From: Adenanthera pavonina | Lineage: Eukaryota; Streptophyta; Magnoliopsida; Fabales; Fabaceae | DNA: 64,000 bases | Reading direction: 5' to 3' | Assembly (NCBI GenBank): GCA_026686845.1 | Contig: JAIVEN010000016.1 | Location: forward strand, 33,948,001-34,012,000 | Shown: one piece after another, positions 21,604 to 32,036 of the stretch | Layout of the letters: each line of letters begins with the position of its first letter | Position numbering within the stretch: position 1 is the first letter of the stretch | Notes under the pieces: model-generated | Seen by the model: the letters and a program-made list of their open reading frames with translations, nothing else | Databases searched by the model: none | What the model was told of the DNA's origin: nothing | Translations under genes and position numbers: made by a program

Positions 21604-23464
21604 TGTTGAATCAAGAGTTTTGATGATTTTAAACCAACACGCAAGAGCTTGGATTGAAGATATCAAAGGAGATCAAAGCTGTTTCAAGTGAAGATTTTCT
21701 GAGTATTTGCTGTTAGATCTCTTGTAGGATCTTTAGTTTTTGTTATGATTGGGTAAAAGATTTTGATTTGAAGAAAAGATGTTTTCAAACTTTGATTCTA
21801 TGTTAAATCTTTGAATATTTGAAAAACACCCACAAATAGACGAAGGTTGAAAGTTTAAACTAAACTGTCAAGTTGGAAATTCGAACTTTGCCTTTGGAAA
21901 TTCGAATTTCGAGCTAAAACTGAATAAGTCTGAAGAGATGGCTCTCTGTCAGACGAATTCTGGTTGTTCAAAATTTGAATTTTCATCTGGTCTGAAAGAA
22001 GCCTTTCTGGTAACAGACGAACTTCACATCTTCAAAATTCGAATTTCAAGTTAAATGAAGTTTGTGAAAACCAAAGAAATTCGTCTGAAACTATGATAAA
22101 GTGCATCTGAAATTAAAATGAAATTGAGTTTGATAAATGCTCTCTGACAGACGAATTTTGTACTTCCAACATTCGAATTTTCATATAAGTCTGAAGGATG
22201 CTTCTTTGCAACAGACGAACTTTGAGTCTTCAAAATTCGAATTTCAGACAAAACAAAATTTGAGAAAATAGAAGAAATACGTCTACGACTATGTTAAAGT
22301 TCATCTGAGATCAAGAATGATTTAAGTTTCAAAACTGCTCTTTGACAGACGAACTTTGAACATTAAAATTTGAATTTCAGAAGCTGAGTTCTTGAGTCTG
22401 TTGAAATGAAACATTGACATACGAATGATAAGAACTTGCAACATTCGAATGATGAAATTAGTCTGAAAAGAGTCTCTTTGACAGACGAATTTCACCCTTT
22501 CAAAATTTGAATTTCGAAGAAAGTAATCTGCTGTGCCTCTTTAAACATTCAATAGACAGACTAATTTTGGGGTTCCAAAATTCGAATTTCGAGGGCACTG
22601 TAGCAAATTGAAAACACTGTTCACATTTAACCGAAAAACTTTCTTCTTGAAAATTCGTATGTCACATTGTGAAAATGTTTTGTAAGTTTCAAAATTCGAA
22701 TTTCACTTCATAAACAGACGAACTTCGTGTTGTAATGTTGGAAGCTTTAATCTTCGGTTCCTTCGAAATTCGTCTGTTGACCAACCAAAATTTGAATTTC
22801 AGTATGTCAGAAACATTAAATACGGTTGGTAAACGGATAGTTTTTCAGAATAACCGTTGGATAACTTCACCAACGGATAGATTTAGTCTCTAACGGATAT
22901 TTGAGACCTAAATCTATAAATACAACATCATTTGAAGTTGTGGATAACGAATCAAACTTGTTTATACCGAATTTCTGCTAAATCTTCTTCTCAAAAGCTT
23001 TTACCCTCTCAACTTCTATACTTGCACTTAAACTTTCATATCTACTCTTTTCAAGAGAGTTATTTCATTGTAATCAATCTACTCTTCATCTGGAAGATAG
23101 ATTTACTTGTGAGGGGTATTCACAAGGGGATTGGGAAGCACATAGTGAAAGTGCTTGGAGAGTTTGAGAGAGCTCAGAAACAGAGCATACTCGTGTACTG
23201 TGGCCTTAGCAAGAAGCCCATTGAAATTCTTGTTGTATAGTGGATAAATCCCAAGAGGTGTCTTGGGGACTGGATGTAGGTCAAGTGGAAAGACCGAACC
23301 AGGATAAATTACTGAGTCTTCTTCTCCCTATCTTTATTTTTCAGCTTGCTCTGTTTTACGCATTGTTTTCATTATATTGTGATATCTTCACTTACTTCAC
23401 TTTGTGCAGAAAAATTTCAATCTTCCCAATTCACCCCCCTCTTGGGAAGTCAGCCTTGCTAACA
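21604..23464 (+). repeat. R-family 3' LTR with motif array
   Basis: The LTR runs from TGTTGAATCAAG to GCTAACA, 1861 bp, longer than the ~1465 bp of other R LTRs. The extra length is in the first 1.2 kb, which carries about ten CAGACGAA-type motifs (about 21952, 22014, 22146, 22213, 22345, 22482, 22555, 22716). Each is followed after 8-15 bp by AAAATTCGAATTTC. Spacings cluster near 65 bp or twice that. A TATAAATACAAC box at about 22914 marks a probable promoter, followed by a transcribed R-U5 part with the conserved AACCAGGATAAATTACTGAG segment. Confidence 0.8.
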
Positions 23465-24042
23465 TCTAACGGACATTTGAGACCAAAATCTATAAATACA
23501 ACAACATTTGAAGTTGTGGGTAATGAATCTAACTTGTATATAACGAATTTCTGTCAAAACTTATTCTCAAGAGCTTTTACCCTCTCAACTTCAATATTTG
23601 TACTTTAACCTTCAAATCTACTCTATTCAAGAGAGTTATATCTTTGTAAACAATTTACTCTTCATCTGGAAGATAGAGTTACTTGTGAAGGGAAATCACA
23701 AGGGGATTGGGAAGCACATTATAGAAGTGCTTAGAGTGATTGAGAAAGCTCTAGAAACAGAGCATACTCGTTGTACTGTGGCATTAGCAAGAAGCCCGTA
23801 GAATTCTTGCTGTATAGTGGAAAAATCTCAAGAGTAGTCTTGGGGACTGGACGTAGGTCAAGTGGATAGACCGAACCAGGATAAATCACTGAGTCTTCTT
23901 CTCCTTATCTTAACTTTTCAGCTTGCTCTGTTTTATACGTTGCTTTCCTTACACTATGCTATCTTCACCCATTTCATTTTGTGCAGAAAAATTTCAATCT
24001 TCTCAATTCACCCCCCCTCTTGGGAAGTCAGCCTTGCTAACA
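23465..24042 (+). repeat. Tandem duplicate of the R LTR 3' end
   Basis: This copy repeats 22889-23464 (TCTAACGGA...CTATAAATACAAC...GCTAACA) head to tail at a similar length (578 against 576 bp). Many substitutions separate the two, so the event is old. It gives the LTR two TATA boxes and two termini. Tandem duplication or a 5'-truncated second LTR would look alike. Confidence 0.75.
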
Positions 24043-24807
24043 CTAGACGCAAAGAAAATAAACAAAACAGACAAAAACAGTAGCAAAAGAAAATAATAAT
24101 AGAGAAGATAAGAAGGATAGATGTTGGTCTTGTGAAGTAGAACCCAAGAGAACCGGTCTCTTGAACCCTAGTTCCAGTGACACCACAAGGAATGACCAAT
24201 TCCTTGATAAGTGCAGTTCACTCTAGCACTCAAAGAACGCAAGAGAAACTCACAAAAGTTTGAAACTTTAATCATTCAAATCTAAAAAATGCACATGAAA
24301 GTTAGCCTTAAATAGGCAAGGTAAAATCTAACCTAATAAGCCTAGAAACTCTAATTAATTTGGGCTCAAGTAGTCCTAATAGAATTAGGAGACTTTGGGC
24401 TCAAATAACACTCCTATTAGACCTAGAAAACTAATAAAATAAAATTCTAAAAATAAATGACAAAAATTGAAAGAAAATAATAAAAATAATGTTTAAGCTC
24501 TTATAAATATGCCAACACATTAATGAAATCATATGTTTGGTACATGGCATGTTTATTTACAAGTTGGGTCATCCAAAAGATTTTAATTAACCAATTGGGC
24601 TTTATTACTCACTTAAGTTTAGCCCATAATTAATAAAAACGAAATTAATACTAATTAAGCCCAATAATGTTTAAATCACATGCTATTTTAGTGAAGCACA
24701 TGATCTTTTAAGTAATCTATTCCAATGGGCTTCTCTTGGGCTTGAATCTTTCCAAGTGATAAGATCTCCTACCATGTTCCTGAATTTGTCCAAGTCATCC
24801 TCTATCA
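24043..24807 (-). mobile_element. Gypsy-type LTR (family F), 3'-truncated
   Basis: Read on the minus strand from 24807 it starts TGATAGAGGATGACTTGG and matches the LTR at 55423-56278 until CTTTGCGTCTAG at 24043. The last ~90 bp are missing. It abuts the R LTR end exactly. The truncation point coincides with the junction, so an intact duplication cannot be seen. Confidence 0.75.
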
Positions 24808-24970
24808 TCAAATCAGGATAAATTGTTTGTGCATCCTCTTTTTTAATCTCTATTATCTCCTTTATTCAACTATTCTACGTACTTCATTGTGACATGCTAT
24901 TGTTTCAAAAGGTGAAAATTTTGAAATACCCAATTTGCCCTTTTCAGATGGCCAGCCAAACCAACAAAAG
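24808..24970 (+). repeat. Decayed R LTR tail fragment
   Basis: AATCAGGATAAATTG, then T-rich sequence, then TACCCAATTTGCCC and CCAGCCAAACCAACA follow the order of the R LTR 3' end (AACCAGGATAAATT ... CCCAATTCACCCC ... CCAACAAACCTAACA). The match is weak but collinear over about 155 bp. Confidence 0.45.
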
Positions 24971-25494
24971 TGAGAAAAAGAGTAGAAATTCATATTGATT
25001 TCTTATTTAAAAAGTACATTTTTAAATTTTCTTAGAAAGATATACGTTATTTTATAAAAATTTTATGATAAAAATAGAAAAATGATTTTGAAAATAGAAT
25101 TTCGTGACATATCAGCTACAAAATTTTAAGGGGTAACAAATGCAAAATTTTAAGCAACAAATAGAATTACATGTATTTATTTTCCATAAAAACAGGTTAG
25201 ATGAAGAGACTGACCTTGAAACATCATATTTGGATCTGTCCCTATATATTATGCACATACTAGCAATTGGATAATTATGCATAAGTGATACCAAAGAATA
25301 AACCTTTTCCACCAAACAAGTGAAAGAAGGCCTCAAAGTTGCGCCACTATATTAGTAGGAAGGAAATCATAGCTATAGTTGATTGCCATGCCATTCGACC
25401 AGAAATTAGTGTGCAACAAATTATAGGAACAATTGCAAAAGTATAACGAGGAAAAAGGTAGAGGACAAGTCAAATAGGCTATTCTAGAGGCTGT
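24971..25494. other. AT-rich, no gene recognised
   Basis: No ORF with a recognisable product and no repeat termini found. The short direct repeat AAAATTTTAAG occurs twice near 25120-25150. Confidence 0.3.
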
Positions 25495-25499
25495 GAAGA

Positions 25500-25710
25500 A
25501 TGGATAATGAAATTGCAATACTTATAGGGTTAACTGAATATGCCTCAAAGATTAGAAAAGCTTCTATTAAAGATATGAATGCATTCCATGATTTTATAAA
25601 GAAGTCTATTAATGTGGATGTTTCGAATAAATAGTTAACAAATAAAATTCAAACATTGATAAGAAAGTATCTAAAAATTACCCAAAAAGCATATGGAAGA
25701 TTAGATTGTT
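25500..25710 (+). pseudogene. GeBP/DUF573-like gene fragment (plus copy)
   Basis: The reading is MDNEIAILIGLTEYASKI, then MNAFHDFIKKSINVDVSNK, stop, then LTNKIQTLIRKYLK. This matches the DUF573 DNA-binding domain of GeBP-like plant transcription factors, whose pattern is roughly DEI-LL-G-DY--KTG, D-AF-DFIKKSI--DVS, QL--KIR-LKKK. The in-frame stop after NVDVSNK and loss of both flanks make it a pseudogene fragment. An inverted partner lies 200-500 bp downstream. No introns are evident, consistent with the usually intronless family. Confidence 0.65.
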
Positions 25711-25799
25711 ATATAAAAAAAATGTTCATAAGAAACCAACGTGGTCTAATCTATTATTGGCTCCTTCATTAGCAAAGAACCCCCTCTTTAACAATTCAG

Positions 25800-26240
25800 A
25801 CTTTCTCTAATATGGTTTTGAAAAAACTGTATTCTTCATTTTTTTTCCTTTCTATATTATATTTCAGATACTTCCTTATCAATGCTTGAATCTTATCTGT
25901 CAACTATTCATCTAAAACATCCACATGGACAAACTTCTTTATGAAATCATGAAATGCATTGATATTTTTAACAGGGGTTTCTCCAATCTTTGACGCATAC
26001 TCGGCTAAACCCATGAGCATTGCAATTTCATCATTCTCACTTCACAACCTTTAAAACAGCTTCTTTGACTCATCCCCAACCTCTTACCCATCATCCTCTA
26101 CTACAGGGATCTCAACGCTTCTTGAAGTAACCTTACTATTCTTTTCAAGTAGTTGACTATCCAATTGTTCTCACCCTGTCGCTTTAACTGATGGCTAAGC
26201 TTTCAACTTCTTAGCGTTTGGAGTCTCTTCCATGGGCTTG
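25800..26240 (-). pseudogene. GeBP/DUF573-like pseudogene (minus copy)
   Basis: From about 26240 downward the minus strand reads MEETPNAKKLKA, then an acidic and Ser-rich linker. The DUF573 core NDEIAMLMGLAEYASKIGE and INAFHDFIKKFVHVDVLDE follow, then a stop and LTDKIQALIRKYLKYN. The Lys-rich and acidic N-terminus followed by the DUF573 core is the GeBP-like architecture. At least five in-frame stops are present. Family members are nuclear transcription regulators; this copy is dead. Sequence beyond the core is also shared in inverted form with 25690-25800 (AGAAACCAACGTGGTCTAATC and complement). Confidence 0.65.
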
Positions 26241-26814
26241 GACGCAATTAGTTTAACAAAAAAGTTTGTTTTCTCAATAAGGCTATGTGCAAGGCTTGGA
26301 TGCAATTGGTTTAACAAAAAAAAGTTTCTTTTCCTAAAACTTCATAATCTTTCCACTCCTGGCAGCAATCAGGGCTTTGCACATAGCTCTCCTCATCCTC
26401 AAATTCCAAGGCCTCAATTCCACGTCTTCAAATGCCACGAGCTTCTCTCATCTAGCTATTTTGATTGATGTGGCTGCCATGTGTACACTTCACCATCCAC
26501 AACAGCAATTTAGTACGCAACATTAGGCAACATTAGCAACAAAGGAATACAAACTATTTAGGACACGTTTGGTTTTCAATTTTATAAAAGTTAGAATAAA
26601 TGAAATTTGTAAAAATGAAGTTTAGTAAAAGTAAGTAATAGAGAATGGATAATTTAATGATAAAGAAAGAATAATTAGGATTTTTGAATAAAGATATTTT
26701 ATTAGAATATTTAGATTTAATTTAGTTATTTTGAATTTGTCATGATTTGAATTTTATCTTTTATTTATTCCTAAACTTTAATTATTTGAATTAGGATTTA
26801 TGCAAAATCATTAC
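26241..26814. other. AT-rich spacer with a small direct repeat
   Basis: A ~40-bp unit (GCTTGGACGCAATTAGTTTAACAAAAAAGTTT) at about 26238 recurs as a variant at about 26296. From 26570 the sequence GGACACGTTTGGTTTTCAATTTT resembles a MITE end, but no matching terminus was found. No gene. Confidence 0.35.
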
Positions 26815-27357
26815 TTCTTAACATACGAATGTTGGACAATCTTTACAAAAGTTGAAAAATTCGAATTTTCAGTTCAAAATTCGTCTGTTGAATCATATCC
26901 TTCATGTTGAATTCTTGAAAGATGTAGTTCTGCATGTTTAATTCGTCTGTTGATTGATAGTTTGATTGATGCCTGCCTTTTTCTTTTCAACATTCGAACT
27001 TTGGTGGAACAAAATTCGTCTGTTGTGCTTGTATAGCTTATTTCTAGCCACTGTCAGACGAACTTTCAGGATGAAAATTCGTCTGTCAGTAAGCTGTGCT
27101 GAATGGTTTAACTTGTAACTGCCCGAAGTTCGAATTTTGACCCCTCAAAATTCGTCTGTCAGACGGTTACATACGTTAAATGCGACGGTTTTCCAAAGAA
27201 CAGACGCAACCCTATTTGTAACCTCTCTAAGTCTGTTCTGATTCTTTCTTCAATCCTCTTAACTGCTATCCAAAAACCATCATTCTTCACCGATTAAACT
27301 TCCTTTCGCACCCTATAAACCTATTCTCAGCCACATTCTGCATCATTCCACTGAGAA
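26815..27357 (+). promoter_or_regulatory. R leader with CAGACGAA / TTCGTCTG motif cluster
   Basis: AAATTCGTCTGT or its complement occurs at least six times between 26875 and 27165 (for example about 26878, 26941, 27013, 27055, 27079, 27154), usually paired with TTCGAATTTT. The same motif pair fills the U3 part of the R LTRs. Whether these act as promoter elements, RNA structure or a packaging signal is unknown. Confidence 0.55.
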
Positions 27358-28263
27358 ATGGCAAGAGTTAAAATTCCTGGAACAGGAAAAGCTGTGGCCC
27401 GTCCAAAGAGGAATGTTAAGTCTCAATATTCTACCAAAGAAGGAGAGAAATCAAAGAGAAAGGCAAAACCCAGTAAAGCTACTCCTTCTAAACGCCAGAA
27501 ATCTTCATCCAAAGCGGAATCTCAGAAAACTGGACCCTCCTCTTCAATAAGTGCAGAACCTTCTATCCCTGCTGCTTCCTCTTCTGCTTCTTCTAGCACT
27601 GAATCTGGAGAGTTTGAATTGACTACACTGCCACTGTGGAGCACTCCTAAGATTCAAGAAGAGTACACTACCAAGTTTTCCAACAAAAAGGTAATCAAGA
27701 CTCACTGTGTAAATGTGGAACAATTTCTGATATCCAACAATTTTGATGCTGCAATATGGTTGTTAAGATATAAAAATCTATTGGAAATTGCTGAAAAATA
27801 TGATGATGAGGTAGTGAAGACTTGGTATGCCTCTCTTCAATATAACAGCAAGAAGATGAAATGGGAGGTCACTTTGAGATCAAGGACCATTTGGCTTGCT
27901 GATGAAACATTCAATGAGGTGTTGGAAATTCCAGGACAAGATGGGCTAAAAGTTGACATAATAGCCTCTGGGTATATGGATGAGGCAAGCACAGCTGATG
28001 AAGAAGGTGGATCCTTTCTGAACTACAAAGAGAGCACAATTTTGGACACCTTATTCAGGAGAAGGGAGAACAAGCCAACTATAAATCTGTTGAAGCCCAC
28101 AGACCTAAGTGTACAAGTCAGAATCCTGCACTACATAGTGTCCAGAATCATTTTCAACAAGGGTGGCAGCTTCAATTTGATAACAAGGGCAGAGGCTCAT
28201 GTGATGACTGCTATCATACGTGGGAAACTGATCAATATGGGTCATATCATTCTCCAACTATGA
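27358..28263 (+). CDS. R-family gag-like protein, N-terminal part (putative plant transposon protein domain)
   Basis: The 301-codon ORF opens MARVKIPGTGKAVARPKRN. Residues 1-90 are a basic then Ser-rich disordered region (KRKAKPSKATPSKRQ). Residues 95-300 have the features of the putative plant transposon protein domain (PF20167-like). These include KVIKTHCVNVEQFLI, DDEVVKTWYASLQ (the aromatic 'FY-nl' position), TLRSRTIWLADETFNEVLEI (the 'vrGr-i' block) and LLKPTDLSVQVRILHYIVSR. The domain occurs widely in LTR elements without pol and is probably gag-like. The frame ends at LQL-TGA, with the next frame's ATG overlapping as ATGA. R3 reads straight through at this point, so a single-base deletion shared with 20038 is likely. 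Confidence 0.7.
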   Translation: MARVKIPGTGKAVARPKRNVKSQYSTKEGEKSKRKAKPSKATPSKRQKSSSKAESQKTGPSSSISAEPSIPAASSSASSSTESGEFELTTLPLWSTPKIQEEYTTKFSNKKVIKTHCVNVEQFLISNNFDAAIWLLRYKNLLEIAEKYDDEVVKTWYASLQYNSKKMKWEVTLRSRTIWLADETFNEVLEIPGQDGLKVDIIASGYMDEASTADEEGGSFLNYKESTILDTLFRRRENKPTINLLKPTDLSVQVRILHYIVSRIIFNKGGSFNLITRAEAHVMTAIIRGKLINMGHIILQL

Positions 28264-28498
28264 TAAAGGCAAGGGATCAGAGAAAGGATTCCACACTCCC
28301 CTATGCTACCATTATTTCAAGAATCCTGCAGCATGCTAGGATTCAACACATTGAGAAGGGGAAAGGGAAACTCACTGAGGCATTCAAAGAAGAAGAACTG
28401 CAAAGGATGGGCATTGAAAGAGATGAAGGACGATGGGTTGGAAAGGGAGCAGGAAAATCTGAAGACTTGTTCTTAGTGGCTGATGCATCCCTCCAACA
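28130..28498 (+). repeat. 369-bp direct repeat, right copy (partner 19908-20276)
   Basis: See the left copy for the match. On this side the sequence continues leftward into the 5' half of the R element and rightward into unrelated AT-rich sequence starting GGCCCTTAAACTG. The reading frame of 84 codons from 28260 ends there by chance. Confidence 0.9.
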
Positions 28499-29544
28499 GG
28501 CCCTTAAACTGTGAGAACTACTTAACTATTTAAAAGTATAAGGAGAAGCTCACAAAATTTAGGATTACAGGGACCTGCTTGAAAAATGAGATAAACTATA
28601 GGGACTAGAGTTTTATTTTCCCTTAAAATTAAGTTGAACTTATAGTAAAGAACATCAACAAGAACAAGGTTTCTTAGGTCCTATCTTACCACAACAAAAT
28701 GTCAAATTCTACTTTTTACAAAAACAGTGTTTCACTTGAGAACTAAGGCTTTAGACAACAAAAATTTAAAAAGATTTGAAAATAATTTTGAAGCGAAATA
28801 TTCAACATATTACAAAATTACAAAAATAATTTAATGTTTAAACAATATTTTTAGTTATCCAACTAGTATCTAGAAAAGCAAAATGTCTTCTCTCCTTAAA
28901 AGTGATCAGAACTTAATGAACTAAAGCAAGAGAAACTAAAAGATATAGAATCCACAATGAGGGAGTGAGTTGAATTTATGGTAGGAAGAGAGCAAAGGGC
29001 CTAGAGAAGGCAGGCAACTAACTCTACTTGTTTTGAACAAGTATTTTGGTGGGGTAGGCATTGGAGGGTAGTCTAAGGGAGACAAGGATCCAGTAGGTGT
29101 GGTAGGCAAGTATTTTGGTGTTGGGTAGGAGAGCTCCTGACCTCTTGAAAGCCAAGAAGGTTCTCAAGTTGTTTTCTACTTTTATGTGTTGTCCTCTTAT
29201 TTTGTGTTCATTGCTACTTTAACCTAGAGGGAGGTGGTTATTTGCCCAGATTAAAAACTTCCACGTCATTAGAAGAGGTGTTATTTTCCTATTGGGTTGA
29301 ATAGCAAACACATTTTTTATCACTGGTAATTCAATCACAAGACTAGACTAGACCATCTTAATTTAAACAACCAGTTTCAATATTCTAACTTTATACCCTA
29401 TTGTTCATGGTGTTGCTTAGAAAAACAAGACCTCTTTTCTCATATTTTGAAATAAATTTAGTATCTTTAATATGTTAAAATTATGAACCAATAATCATAG
29501 TGACAAAAAAAGAAATTGGAATTTCTAATATGAATCATCATAAT
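28499..29544. other. No gene recognised
   Basis: AT-rich sequence with a short direct repeat, CAAGTATTTTGGTG, at about 29038 and 29107. No splice-bordered exon, ORF or terminal repeat was found. Confidence 0.35.
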
Positions 29545-31044
29545 CAAATAGTTAATTTTTTGGTGTGATCATTTCAAGCAAACAACTACATATATCAAAT
29601 TATCAAAGCCATGACCGTAAGCATATTTGGGGGAAAAAAGCCTGCAAAATAATTTCAAATAGTTAATATTTTGGTGTGATCATTTCAAGCAAACAACTAC
29701 GTGCTTGTTTGGATAGAGGTTTTAAGTGATTATTGTAACACCTCTATTTATGACCATTTCTCTTGTATTAGTCCTCATTAGAGATCAACTATACTTAATT
29801 AGAAGCTAATAAAATATTGTAATAAATTTAATCAATTTCCATGTTACTATTCATTTAATCCCTTTTTTTTTTCTTTTTTTGGCAAATTTTAGAAAATCAT
29901 AACTAATTCAATAAAAATCATATTAAAGTGATTCAAGTCTCTATGGATAGCTTATAAGAATTTATACATGGGAAAAATAACAATCTGGGCAATTACTTGG
30001 CCAATTTGCACAGTAAATTTCATGAATTTCTATTATTCATATGGTCAATTTCAGAAATTTCAGTTTTCTGAGCTAATTTTGAAAATTCATTATAAATCGT
30101 ACACTCATCCAAATTGAGTGATATTTAGACCATATGAAATATCTTTCTATCTAGTTTTTAAGAATATATAATATTCATACTTTATACATCAAAAAGTCCA
30201 AACAGTGGCATGTTTACTCTGCATGGGTCAGGATAACCTTTTTTATCCTCATACTTACAATACAAAAATTGTAGATATTCACATGACCATATTTCATCTT
30301 CATATCATGCCCCACATTAGCTCGGACTTAAAGGAATATAAAAACTTGAAGGAACATATGTAACCTCATCATTACAAATTTACATAAGAGATCAAAGCAC
30401 ATGGCCAATGCAATTACCATCAATTTAAATACCAAATTCTTTCTCTTTTCACTTCTCTTCCTTGGAGGTCTTGCCATTGTTGCTACCTAATCATGGTTAA
30501 CATGTGGGAGGGTGAGATTCAAAGAATCTCAATAGATAAATCCCATACATGCCATCATATCATCACATTGAGCATGAAAACATTGAGAAACCTTAGTTCA
30601 TCACATAGGCACATTGGAAACATATACATTTTATTAAAATTTTGGTAGAGTTTCATTATGTGAAATGGATATATCGGGGCTCCAAACCCTTCATACAACT
30701 CAACCAACAACATGGAAATATCACAAATCAACATTTCACACATATGCCAAAGTGTCAAGTATCAAACGAACAATAGTGACAATGTGGTGTTAGCAAAGAG
30801 AATTATCTAGCTTATAGTATTTCCTTGCTTCCCACACTTTGTCCAACACTTGGACCTTACAACACTTCTCCAAGTTTTCTTAGGCTTCCTCAAACCTAAA
30901 CATATCATCAAACAATTACTCAAGCTAATGGTTCCATGACTTTTTTCAAAAAGTGTTCATGAAACCTTAATTCTTAAAAAATTCATTCCTAGCTCAAAAA
31001 TGATGAATTATAACTCTATTCCATGTAATTTTTCATGAGGAATC

Positions 31045-32022
31045 TGATGGAGCACGAGCTAGGCTTATCAAAGGGGAGGAGTTTCAAGAGCTTGGTGGAT
31101 ATGGAAGGCATGATCATGTGACTGAACAAGGAACCCAAGCATGGAACAAGAAAGATCCTTTGCAAGGAATGGGTGGGCCTATGACAAGAGCAAGGACTAA
31201 GGCAGTGAAGCAAGCTCTCAATGGATTAATTCAAGAAGTAATTCAATAAGAGCCCATCTACTTAGCTCAATTGTCAGCCCAAAAGGCTTTAAGGGGCATG
31301 ATCATCATGGCTAGATGCTAGAAACTGATCCAAGCCCAACAAATAAGGCCCAAACAGAAGAACTCACTTAAAGGAGTATGTGCCAAGTTTGTGACCATTT
31401 AAGTAGTGTTCTTTTATTAAATAAATTAGCAATTTTCAGTTTTTTATTACTTAATTCAGAAATAAGGTTTTGACAATTAGTTTCCTATTTTGAATTTATT
31501 CGTGAGGATCTCTTCAGATTTGATTTTGTTTCCTATTTTTGGGCACCACTTATTCAACATGTATCTAGTCTTATTTTTGTGTAAGGTGGTGCTATTCTAA
31601 AAGATTTAGGATCTAAACTATTTTCAGCAAATTAGGGCTAGGGTTTTTTCTTTCTTTTCCTTTAAAAACGTCACTTTTGTACTTGCAAAGGGGAGATGAA
31701 TGAATAGTGCATTTTCACTTAAACTTTGTGAGTTTTCTTGTTCTCTTGGTGAGCTTAAGAGAGTCTTTGGCATATCAAAGAGAGTGGTCTTCTCTTTGTG
31801 GTGTCTATAGCTAAGGTTTCAAGAAACAAGTTTTCTTGGGGTCTTGCTTCTTGACCAACAACTTTTATTCTTCTTATTCGTGCATCCTTCTTTGTTTATC
31901 TTTTCTATTTGTTTAACGTGTTCTTGGTGTTTTATTTGATTCTCTTTGATCCTAGCACGATCCTTACATTTCCCAGTTCGATTGAAGGTTCGTGAGACAA
32001 GTTCTACACGGGTTTACTATCA
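31045..32022 (+). repeat. 5' LTR of the gypsy element
   Basis: 978 bp, TGATGGAGCACGAGC to GGTTTACTATCA. The region after 31670 carries the probable promoter and transcript start. The tail ORF present in the 3' LTR is interrupted here by TAA in AATTCAATAAGAG (about 31246) and by a 2-bp deletion near 31313. Confidence 0.9.
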
Positions 32023-32024
32023 TT

Positions 32025-32036
32025 TGGCATTAGAGC
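32025..32036 (+). promoter_or_regulatory. Primer binding site
   Basis: TGGCATTAGAGC starts two bases after the 5' LTR and matches the plant initiator-methionine tRNA primer site (TGGTATCAGAGC) at ten of twelve positions. Confidence 0.75.

Larger units (their letters stand above)
19908..24042 (+). mobile_element. R-family element, 3' half (copy R2)
   Basis: The segment holds the C-terminal part of the R ORF (to 21315), a 3' untranslated stretch, the polypurine tract CAAAAAGGGGGAGAA at 21589-21603 and the 3' LTR starting TGTTGAATC at 21604. The left end is a sharp break against the D LTR. The missing 5' half has an excellent match at 26815-28498, downstream and in the same orientation, so the halves stand in permuted order. 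Confidence 0.8.
26815..28498 (+). mobile_element. R-family element, 5' half (copy Ra)
   Basis: The segment comprises an R leader with CAGACGAA/AAATTCGTCTG motifs (26815-27357), the gag-like ORF and the start of its second part. It breaks off at 28498 inside the block shared with 19908-20276. The leader from about 27160 (GACGGTTACATACGTTAAATGC, then AACAGACGCAACCCTA) matches the leader of R3 at 63883-64000 on the other strand. There is no LTR at its left end. Confidence 0.75.

Noticed and set aside
21840..22740. CAGACGAA/TTCGAA arrays as heat-shock elements
   Set aside because: The GAA and TTC blocks are not spaced by two bases as heat-shock elements require, so I did not call them HSEs.
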